Below are positions 25,050 through 34,645 of a DNA stretch of 64,000 bases, one piece after another. Where the stretch lies: the NCBI GenBank assembly GCA_029379385.1, contig CM055611.1, positions 17,058,062-17,122,061 on the forward strand, given 5' to 3'. Both the position numbers and the translations under genes were made by a program. This DNA is from Quillaja saponaria. Its lineage: Eukaryota > Streptophyta > Magnoliopsida > Fabales > Quillajaceae. Position 1 is the first letter of the stretch; every line of letters begins with the position of its first letter. The notes beneath the pieces were generated by a model. That model was given only the letters and a program-made list of their open reading frames with translations, was not told where the DNA came from and did no database searches.

Positions 25050-25240
25050 TACCTGAAATGCAGATAATACATGTAGACTTCCTAATGGAAGTAAGGTTGA
25101 CTCCGGCAAGCTTCCTGGACAACAGTAGTAGGCTAGACGGACTGGGACTGGACAGAGAGAGAGAGAGAGGAAAGCTGGAGCTAGACCAAATCAGAAATGG
25201 AGGAAGAAAGGAAAAAATCACAAGCTAGGGATTTAACAGG
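25050..25240 (-). other. Exon-like, CT-rich block on the minus strand
   Basis: Read on the minus strand this block has a CT-rich leader (including a CT microsatellite), then ordinary base composition, then a splice-donor-like CAG-GTATGT near 25050, leading into the low-G repeat field. It resembles a first exon and intron start. No downstream exon or convincing protein was found, so it may be part of a transposon or a dead gene. Confidence 0.3.
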
Positions 25241-25949
25241 GAAAGGTTTTTTGCGTCTGTCATTCCAAACACTGATAAGCCTAGACCACTATCTAAGTTT
25301 TGGTAATATTTTTCAGTGTCTGCGATGAATATTTTTAAAATTTTGTCAATGTTTTGCATTTTGGAGATGTATAAGTCAAATTATAGACGCAAATAGTAAT
25401 TATTTGCATTTCAATTTTTGAGTCTGCCACTTGTAGACGTAGATAATGTAATTTATTGTAATGCCTATGACTCTATGATAATTGAGACTCTAGATGTATA
25501 ATTAAGAAAATATTTAGGAACACCTTCTTGAGTTTCGATAATCATAGACTAAGTACCATAACTAAATGTGTCCTTATGATAAAATATAATAAAACCTCTA
25601 ACAGAGCATCAATGTGTCTTCAAGCTAAAATTTCGGATCTACCAGAATAAGCACAAGAGGACAATGCATTATACCATGACATAATTTTTTTTTTCTCTTT
25701 TTGACTGAAGTGTAAATGTAATAAACGAATAACCTAGATAAAATTTAAAATCAAAGAAAATTAAATTGGAAAGTAAAAAAATTATACTAAATGAAGTATT
25801 TTCAAGCAGATTTTGAGAAAAAGAACCCCAAAATCAGATTAAGAGTGTTGAAAACTGTAAGGAACCAGTCTTACATCATCCAAAACTGGTATGGAAAGAG
25901 GTGATCGATTGATCAAATTATCAGTCGATCTTGTCAAAGCTAAAGATTG

Positions 25950-26230
25950 ACCTGCTGACGTGGTAGAATATATGATGTAGCCTGATGAGGTGGCAGGGAA
26001 GCTGACGTGGCTGTGGATAAGCGATCCTTTTTGTTGACATGGAATAGGTAACTAGTCTCTTTGCTAGCTTTGCACAACACTAGTTATTTTAAAGATGATG
26101 TGTTAAGCTTACGTGGATGTAGACACAAGACACTTTCAGATGACGTGTTGAACTGATGTTGCAATATGCTAACTATGAGGTGACTTGGTCCAGTAAGGCA
26201 CTGAAACGTATCTCCTGACTGATGTGACCA
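25950..26230. repeat. Cluster of TGACGTGG-like motifs
   Basis: GCTGACGTGG occurs near 25955 and again near 26001, with variants CCTGATGAGGTGG, GCTTACGTGG, GATGACGTGTTG and GAGGTGACTTGG nearby, about eight in under 300 bp. The core is that of as-1/hexamer sites bound by TGA-type bZIP factors, but the spacing suggests a decayed tandem repeat rather than a tuned regulatory region. Confidence 0.5.
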
Positions 26231-26429
26231 TGAATACTAGCTGGAAAGCGCATGTTAGCGCATATATTTGCAGCATGCGTTTATATTATGAATTTATATT
26301 TTTATATCATTACCATATTTCTTGTAAGTATTAAATATGCTTCATCTCATTGTATATGCTTAGTATTACTTAAATCATGTTATATAGGCAAAGTGACTCG
26401 GTTTGTGTTCAAAGTATCACTATTTTTTT

Positions 26430-26965
26430 AACTTTTTCCTAGTAATATTTTTCGGTTAATTTTGTTTTAGAATTTTCAACGCATTTGTAATGTCTTTTTT
26501 CAACCTAACAATATTAATATTTTGGATCGAAATTGTTGATGTGATTTAAAATATTATATTTCTTGTCACATATAAGCTTGAGTTAGCAAAAATAATAAGT
26601 AAAGCTAATTGTCTCTAAAATACATATCACTTTTTTTTTGTCAATTATTAAAATGTTCAAATCATCACAAAAGCTACTTTTATTTGTTTTTAGACAGAGA
26701 TAATGAACAAGAGGAATGTGGGTGGATGCATGAGAGAGTAGTAGCGTAGTGAGAGAAATTAAGCATGCCGATTGAGAATTATTTTATTTTATTTTTTCCA
26801 ACTCATCATACATGTGTTAAAATTTCATATTTTAAGTCACATCAATAATTTTTATCCAAAATATTAACTATGTTAGATTGAAAAAAATATATGTAATACA
26901 AATGTTTCGAAAATTACATAATAAATTGACTGGAAAAAAAAATGTGATGACATTAACAAAAGTGT
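26430..26965. mobile_element. MITE with long inverted repeats, copy 1
   Basis: The left part (about 26440-26560) and right part (about 26810-26935) are inverted copies of each other for over 100 bp. Example: the left arm's CAACCTAACAATATTAATATTTTGGATC pairs with the right arm's ATCC(AAAATATTAACTATGTTAGATTG). A second copy is at about 31470-31960. The exact ends and target duplication are blurred. Long inverted ends are typical of Mutator-like or fold-back elements. Confidence 0.72.
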
Positions 26966-28531
26966 AATATTGTAATAATAATAGGTGTGGTTCAAGTGAT
27001 AAGATACGTTTAAGCTTAGCAGTTGGGAGCCTCTGCAATATCAGGAATTCAAAATTCAAACCTACTAAAAAATACTTATGGGGAGAGACAGTCACAAACT
27101 CCGAACGAGATTAGATTCACACTTAAAAATTATGAGGATACCCGTGGGAAAAAAAAGAAAAAAAGTCTACTAGTTAAAAAATTAAGACCACGTCTTGCTA
27201 AATGCAAATGAATTGAAATAAACTAAACTATCTTCCAATTAAAATTTGGAATTAGGCCTCAAGTGTAAAGCCTCTCTCTCGCACAATAATTACACGACTC
27301 CCACTGCCCCCATCTTTCTCCTACCTCTTTCATTTCATTCTCACTCATCTATGTAACACAACAATTTTAAAGCATAGTAGCTCTAGACTTGCACTTGTCT
27401 TGTAATTTCTCTGTAAATTTAACAAATCTCTTGCTTGACAATCTATAGTGCTTACTTTCTTTTTTTCTTTTTTTCTTTTTTTTTTGGTTGATATGATAGT
27501 ACTTACATACAAGTTGTAATTGTAATCCATTATGAAGCCAAATGGACAGGTTTTGTTAGGAAACAAGTTGTCGGAAATATACACCACAAGGATTAAGGAA
27601 AGAAGACAAGTACTGGGTCTACTAACCCCTAACAAAACGGCATTTACTCTCCTTCCTCCAAAGGAACGGACATTTAGTTTCCTTCTCTTTCCTCGGCCCC
27701 TCATTCATTCCCCCATCACATAATTTCAACCAAAAGATCCAAAATTAAAGGCAAACCATTTATTTAACCTCTGAAAAAACAAATCTTTGAATTTATTTTT
27801 TTAAAATTTTAGTATATATTCTTAATCCCATATTAATCTTTGTTTTTTTATTATAGTAATAACAGACTGTCAGAATCTGATCATATAACTAAAAATATGA
27901 TTCTGTTTTTTTTAAGGTTACGTGTAACGTCTCAGTTGGAGAATAGCCGTTTGTCTATTGGTTTTACATCACAAGCAGGTGGTTTTAACAAATTGGAAGA
28001 GTACTACATCCTCTTCTATTCTATTCTGCTTCGTCGTTACAACAAACCCAGCAGTTTCCTTGACTTGGACAAGCAACTCTTAACCTCTACATAATTCCCA
28101 AAATGCCCTTCATTAATATTGCACAAAATTAGATGCAATTTAGTCAAAAATAATCAATCTTAGAGTCAACACATGCAATTACCAAAGAAATGGAATACCC
28201 ACGTTTTTTTCTTTGACAGCATAAATTGTTCGTAGAAGGGTATTTTAGGAAATTTGAAAAGGGTGAAGGTAAAAGGGAGAGATGGAGTGGGAATAAATAC
28301 GGAAACGGGCAAGGCTGGCATGTTACATGTCGTTCTTTCCCCCTTTCTGTGTACGCTTTTAATTTATAAAATTAAATATCCAATTTATTAATTTTTGACG
28401 TTTTTAATAAAGAAAAATATTACTACAAATTTTTTTAAAAATCCAATTTTGATTTTTTACTATTTTCACAAAATTATTAGTTTTTATTACATTGTATGTA
28501 TCTCTTGGTGGAGGAATGCTTGCCACTTACT

Positions 28532-28538
28532 CCTTTAT
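28532..28538 (+). promoter_or_regulatory. Possible TATA box of second ZAT gene
   Basis: TTTATAG lies about 155 bp before the start codon, just upstream of a CT-rich then GA-rich leader. Position is plausible but the match is weak. Confidence 0.3.
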
Positions 28539-28566
28539 AGTCTCCACTCTCTCACACATACAACAA

Positions 28567-28650
28567 CAGAGAAAGCCAGAGTTAGAGATAGAGATAGAGA
28601 GAGAAAGATAGCTCAGAAGCTGTTTTAGAGAGAGAAAGAGAGAAGAAATA
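28567..28650 (+). repeat. GA-rich leader of second ZAT gene
   Basis: Imperfect GAGA tracts (AGAGATAGAGATAGAGAGAG and AGAGAGAGAAAGAGAGAAG) lie in the probable 5' UTR. GAGA tracts are often bound by BPC factors in plants, but here it may simply be a microsatellite. Confidence 0.6.
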
Positions 28651-28688
28651 GGCAAATATTAGTTCTCTGTTTTTGATCTTCGTGTAGT

Positions 28689-29780
28689 ATGGAGAGGCAT
28701 AAGTGTAAGCTTTGCTACAGATACTTCTCCAATGGAAGAGCTTTAGGGGGTCATATGAGGTCTCACATGATGAATCTTGCAGTACCTCCAAAACCAGAAG
28801 AATCACCAGCACCACCCCCACCTCCACCATACAATCAACTCAGTGATGAAGCCGAGTCAGCTTCATATTCATCATCTTCATCAGAGGAAGAAGGAGAAGA
28901 AAAGGGTCTGAGTTATGGGCTAAGAGAGAATCCAAAGAGAAGTATTCGTTTGGTAGATCCTGAATTTTCGTTTGCTGTGGATGCTGGGTCTGTTTCAATG
29001 GTTCTTCAAGACAGAGAGAGCGAGACTGAGTCATCCAAAAACCCAACTCGGAGGCGATCTAAACGGACTCGGAAACTAGATGGGTTTGATCATCAATTGC
29101 TCCATAAGCAAATTCATGAACAAGAAGGTGCAAAAAAGCTTAAATCAAACAATCCAAGTAAGACCGAGTCATGGGCTGAGCCTGAACCGGTGAGTTCTAT
29201 TTCTGATACGACAACAGAAGAAGATCTGGCATTTTGCCTTATGTTACTTTCAAGGGACAAATGGAAAACAACAAAGGAACAATTTGAACAAGAAGAAGAA
29301 GATGAAGATGAGGATGAAGGTGAAAGATCTTTTGAAGACACTGATGAATCCGAGGAGCTGAAATTGTCCAAGAGTCGAATACGAGGAAAATACAAATGTG
29401 AAACATGCAAGAAAGTTTTTCGATCTTATCAAGCACTTGGTGGGCATAGAGCAAGTCACAAAAAAATCAAACTTTCTGCTACTATTAATGTACCTGAATT
29501 GGACCAAGAAAATGCAGGTACTTCAGCTTCAGTTGTGGATAAGAAAATTCACATATGCCCAGTTTGTTTTAGAGTTTTTTCATCAGGACAAGCACTTGGT
29601 GGACACAAGAGAACCCATGTTACTACTACTAAAACTACTGGTTCAGCAACTCCAGTTAGAAGTTCAACTAAGTTTGGAGACAATTTGATAGATCTTAATC
29701 TTCCTGCTCCAATGGATGAAGATGATATTAGCCAAATTGAGCTCTCAGCTGTGTCTGATGCAGAATTTGTTAGGCATTGA
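28689..29780 (+). CDS. ZAT-type C2H2 zinc-finger repressor (three fingers)
   Basis: Intronless 363-residue protein in the same family as the gene at 19748. Fingers: C6-C9-H22-H26 at the very N-terminus (GRALGGHMRSH), C237-C240-H253-H257 (SYQALGGHRASH) and C290-C293-H306-H310 (SGQALGGHKRTH). Between fingers 1 and 2 are a proline run, a Ser/Glu-rich stretch, a basic RRRSKRTRK segment (probable nuclear localisation signal), an EEDLAFCLMLLSRDKW box near 176-191 and a Glu/Asp run near 199-215. An EAR motif, DLNLP, is at 335-339, so it is probably a repressor. It lacks the C2HC variant finger and the His-rich tail of its neighbour. Intact frame, ATG in a reasonable context, stop TGA at 29778-29780. 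Confidence 0.95.
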   Translation: MERHKCKLCYRYFSNGRALGGHMRSHMMNLAVPPKPEESPAPPPPPPYNQLSDEAESASYSSSSSEEEGEEKGLSYGLRENPKRSIRLVDPEFSFAVDAGSVSMVLQDRESETESSKNPTRRRSKRTRKLDGFDHQLLHKQIHEQEGAKKLKSNNPSKTESWAEPEPVSSISDTTTEEDLAFCLMLLSRDKWKTTKEQFEQEEEDEDEDEGERSFEDTDESEELKLSKSRIRGKYKCETCKKVFRSYQALGGHRASHKKIKLSATINVPELDQENAGTSASVVDKKIHICPVCFRVFSSGQALGGHKRTHVTTTKTTGSATPVRSSTKFGDNLIDLNLPAPMDEDDISQIELSAVSDAEFVRH

Positions 29781-31469
29781 AACCTTTCATTTCCAAAGAA
29801 TTTTTGCTGAACTAATTGCTTCATGATCCAAAGGTATAAACTTTTTGATCACTGAGCAGTAAAATTATTAATTTCATGCTAATTATGTGAAATTGTTAAT
29901 TGGGTCTTCAGAATTTTTGAGTTCTTATACTATTTTCTTTTCCAATGATGACAATGAGTTTTTATAAGAATTGGTAAGCATGCTTGTTAGTGGGCTCTGT
30001 TTCAGCTTCCAAGCAAATACTAACTGTTATATACCATTCATTGTTGAATACTACTATTTAATAAGAAAGTCATTTTCAATGGAAGTTGATCAACCTGTTT
30101 ATTTAACTATTTGAAAAGTAATTTCCACCTCTGACTACTGCCATTGTACAGTTCATGTGGATGAAGCTTCTGTTTTTTTTCTCACTAATTTCTTTTGGGT
30201 AATTTTTTTCCTTGACAATCAAGAAACTAAAATTGTTATCTGCTCTTACTGTTCCATATATTCCTCTGTCCCTGTCTGTTTTTCTGTCTACTGAGCCTGT
30301 TGCTATCTTTACATGCGGATCTGCAAAACCAGCAGAAATTACAGAGAATCAGAAAACTGTATATATGAAAATGACTATTTTAACCTTGGGGTGCATCTGA
30401 TTTTCATTAATATCTTTCCAAATGTGGGAAATCTAGAAAGGTGATTGTGAAAAAAATCCAAGATCTCAGTTTTCTTGTTGCTATAATGAATTTGCATTGC
30501 TTAATTGGTTAGGCGTGGCTCAAGGTATCCGTATCAGGCAGGCCTAGTGATTTTCTTTTTTTATTAACATAACACTCATTGTATTAAATGGCATAATTTT
30601 TTTATTATTTTTTTTTTTTTTTTTTTTTGGTTTCTATTAATGCTGAGATCTCACTTAAAGGAACATGACATGTTAACAACTAATCTAAATTAAAAAAATT
30701 GTTGGGAAGTTGGGTGCTTAGGTGGCATAACAAAGTAGTATGCAATTCTAGCCCCTACAATGACGCTCTTGTTTTTGAGGTAAAGCTAACAGCCATTGTA
30801 AGTTTAAAGAATGAGAGATATATAATCATTTTTCTTTAAATAATTTAATACATCAAAATAATAACTATAAATCTATAATCCTACCCCAAAAGTCGAAGTA
30901 ACACTAATTTAATAACATCCGTTTATTAATATGATTTCCATAAAATGTCAAAAGGAAAGTTGATCTCCTATAAAACTTTTTTTTTTTAAATCCCATTAAA
31001 GTCCATCTATCTCTAGGAAATTAAAATCTATAAAATTCTAGGAATGGTCAAAATTAATCTAAGCAAGAAAGGTGATCATGAGAATCATTTGATTGCTCAA
31101 ATTTTAAGTCCACTGTAAGATTATTAATATTATTTGAATGCAATCAACTTTGGATTTGCTCTTGTGAAGTAACTTTATCTTGACCTTTGCTTTCATTTTT
31201 ATTTTATTTTTTCTCTTTTTGTGGGATAAGCAAAACCCAACTTGCACCTATGGACTAGGAATAGACAACTCTTGATTCAAATTTCTAGGAATTACGTTTA
31301 AAGAACAATTTTCGTGATCAATCAGAACATCTATTTCTAGGCTTTTCTTAGGCACGTATAAACCAAAGATTAATTTGATGCCCAGCTCATAACTAATGGT
31401 GTGGTAATTCTATGTGATATACCTAAATCACAATTTTCATATGAAAAAATTAAGCAAAATGATATTCAC

Positions 31470-31960
31470 TATCTCTGAAATATTAAATTTCAAAAGTATT
31501 TTTTTTGGTTAATTTTGTTTCAAAATTTTTAAATAATTACAATATCTTTCCTTAACTTAATACCATTAATTGGATAGAAAATACTGATATGACTCAAATA
31601 TTTTATTGATTACTACATATATATTGAGCTGACAAAAAATAATATAGATGTTTGTCTCTAAAGTATCATTTTTAATCAATTTAATTCTAAAAGTCTTTTT
31701 TTCTTTAATCAATTTCATCTTAAAATTATCATATCCAATCAATTTCGTCTTAAAATTATTTTACATAAGAAAAGTGAAAAAGGTAATTTTTTACCATTTC
31801 AGCACACGTGGTTAAAATATTATATCTTAAGCACATCATCAATTTTTATACAAAATGTTAACTATTGTTAAACTTAAAAAAGACATTACAAATGTTTTGA
31901 AAGTTATGGAATGAAATTGATAAGCACGCTGATACTTTAGAAACAATCGGTATTATTTTG
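31470..31960. mobile_element. MITE with long inverted repeats, copy 2
   Basis: Shares order and words with 26430-26965: the left arm has GGTTAATTTTGTTTCAAAATT and ATTGGATAGAAAATACTGAT, the right arm TTAAGCACATCATCAATTTT and AAAGACATTACAAATGTTTTG. The two arms are roughly inverted. A family present twice in 64 kb is probably common in this genome. Confidence 0.68.
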
Positions 31961-33412
31961 ACCCCAAAAAAAAAAAAAAAAATACTACATAACATGTTTG
32001 TTTTTTTTTTTTTTTTTTTTTTATTATGTAGTATGATGATGTGCAGAATTTTAGAACCCATGGATCAGTCATCGACTAACACGTTTTCTTTCTTTTTCTT
32101 TTTCTTCTTCTTTTGTGCATAAATCTGATATATGTAGTATTATAATTATTCTCAAATCTGTAAGATATTCTCTTGCTTCTGAAACAAAAGTTCAGATTAG
32201 TTTCCAAGGTTCTTTGAGTTTAATCTTTTTTATTTTAAATCATAGAGATTATAAGGAATCACTTAAAATCAACCTTTTTTTCCCCATATCCTATGTCATG
32301 GATGAACTTTTGCTGCATTTAGTCAAACTAATCAGACTAATATTCTCTGTATAATGCCCAAAATATATTCCATTCCAATTAAAGAACGTCTCAGAAGGAG
32401 TAAGTTGGAGAAATATATTACAATAAGATTCCTTTATGGTTTACTTTTATATCAAAAAAACTGAGTAAAGTCCCATGAATTGAGCCCTAATATAAGTTAC
32501 AATATACCAAAATTTTAATTTTTCTTTGACAAAAGCTATGTGACTCAAACAGAAGATGCTTTTAATTTTGACTTTAAGATTATTTAAATAAACATGATGC
32601 CATAAATAACATAATGAAAGTATATGCTTTACTATGAACTTTCCGATAATTATCATAAATAGCTCTCTTCATTCCTATAATTTCACATCTCTCTCATACT
32701 AATTCTGACTTAAAAGTCTCTAGTCCATTGTTACAGTATTGTTAGCTATTATTGGAAGATTAATTGAAATCTAGCTTTCTTTGTAAACCAATAGAAAGGT
32801 AAGTAGGATACCCCACATATGCTGACAGAGAATATTGTACCTACATAACTACCAGCTTTATATCTGGAAAAACTCCCACTGCACCTAGTGCGTAGGAATG
32901 TAAATTTATCCTCAAAAGAGTTGTCAAAAGAATTCAAACTCTCAATCAACTTGAATGTTTTTTTGAGTATTCTCTTGACCTGCTTTTATAATTAACTAAA
33001 TATCATTTTGAAGGGGTACAAATTTTATTTATTTGTTAAAAAGGACTACAAGCTAAACATGTCAGGTGCTACAATTCTTAGTCGGACAAGGGTGAAATTT
33101 ATGATAAAGATGATAGACTATCCATGTTGTCTAAACCAATGCCTAGTATGTCAGGAATTTTTTGTTTAAAGTAAGAGGAAAAACAACTTGTAGGGGGCTA
33201 TATGAGAAAAGATGATAATATATATATATATATATATATATAAGTTGTGTATTAATCCAAATTTCAATCATCCTCTCAAAACAGAGTAAAAATATGTTCA
33301 AGTTACATTATCAATGACTTAATTGATATAGGTAATAATAAATCTCTTATTAGTAAGGAAATCTCAATTCTAATAATCTTCCCTGCTACAAGAATCCTTC
33401 TCCTTCGTATGT

Positions 33413-34210
33413 ATTGTACTGAGAAAACTTGTGAATCTCTCTTCGGGGTTGTGATATTCATTTGATCAAAGTACAATTGAGACAGATTTATAATAGTAAC
33501 ATCGAGCTATATTAATCCTACCTATACTGATAAGATTAAAATATATTGTCTATAAACCCCCATCCCCCCTCAAGCTGTGTCGCGGGTAGCACCCTCAGAT
33601 TGTAACGAAAATTCTTCAATTTGAAAGATGATAATGCATTGTTAAAATATCAGCAAGTTAATGATAAAGTGAATATTAATTTTAATATGTTACTGTGTAG
33701 CTGTTACTAATATTATCACATTGAATAATTATAGAAAAATAAACATGAACATGTGCTTGCTCAATATATTATGAAATCCAACAAGATTAGAATGAGTCAC
33801 AACTCTATACTCAGTCTCAATAATAACGAGAAATTGTTTGTTGCTTTTTGAAACACCAAGATATAAGATTAGACCCAAATAAAAATATAATATCCTGTTG
33901 TAGATATTTTAGTATCCAAAAAACCATGAACCATAATAAAGTTGCAATCTAAAATTTAAAGTACTTTTGATATATCAAACTTCAAAAACTAATGATTCGC
34001 TTAATAGTTTGAAAGATGAGTCACTCGGAGATGCATATATTGACAAACTTGATAAACATTAAAAAAAAGTCCAAATCTTGTGAAAACTTATGAATCCCTC
34101 TTGTGGTTGTGGTATTTATAAAAGAATAATATTGAGACATATTTACAATAATAACCCTGAGTTATACTAACCCTAGCTATATACTAACAAGACTAAAACA
34201 TTGTCTATCA
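33413..34210 (-). mobile_element. Ty1/copia remnant, internally deleted
   Basis: Two related LTR pieces (about 33413-33557 and 34072-34210, sharing AAAACTT-x-TGAATC, GATAAGATTAAAA/AACAAGACTAAAA and ATTGTCTAT) enclose about 510 bp. On the minus strand this gives a copia RNase H end: DTKISTTGYYIFIWV near 33918-33870 resembles the D-x-KSTSGY motif, and EYRVVTHSNL follows out of frame. A purine tract (CTTGAGGGGGGATGGGGG on the minus strand, near 33560-33580) abuts the left LTR. Most of gag-pol is gone and the rest is full of stops. Confidence 0.7.
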
Positions 34211-34544
34211 TACTGCTTATGAATAGTTCTTGCATGCATGTTTATTAAATATGAAAATTTCTTAACTTGAGAAAATAAAACAACATATATATCGATATTT
34301 TATTGCATAATTGATAAGAAAAATTTGTGTAATAAAGTCATTTTTAATTCATGGGAATTTATGTCATGTGTTATGGCATTTTATAAGTTTAAAATAGTAA
34401 AAATTTTAGAAAGGGAAACTTGATGCTACTCGGACTTGTTATTTCGCCTTACTCCACTGAGTATTGTGGCAGTTGAATTAGTAACTAGTTAATTTGCATA
34501 ATAAGAAGCTAATTCTGAAAGATTTATTAGTGTTAACAAGCTTA

Positions 34545-34645
34545 AGGGACAGGTTTGGCCCTTGGGTTGGCTATAAGGGACAATCAAGTCATATATAAGG
34601 GACAACTTTGGCCTTTGGGTTGGCTAGCCTTAATAGTTGGAGTTG
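34545..34645. repeat. Imperfect tandem repeat, about 50-bp unit
   Basis: AAGGGACAGGTTTGGCCCTT followed by GGGTTGGCTA, and then AAGGGACAACTTTGGCCTTT followed by GGGTTGGCTA, lie about 50 bp apart. No larger element was recognised. Confidence 0.7.

Larger units (their letters stand above)
21239..28680. other. Non-coding spacer between the two ZAT genes
   Basis: Contains the 3' end of the first ZAT transcript, two inverted G-box sites, MITEs, an AT microsatellite (about 23343-23366), a degenerate repeat field and the upstream region of the second ZAT gene, each listed separately. No supported protein gene lies in it. Confidence 0.6.

Noticed and set aside
27345..28094. Short frames upstream of the second ZAT gene (27345-27704, 27532-27723, 27840-28094)
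   Set aside because: Low-complexity Lys or Ser/Phe-rich products in AT-rich DNA with no family resemblance.
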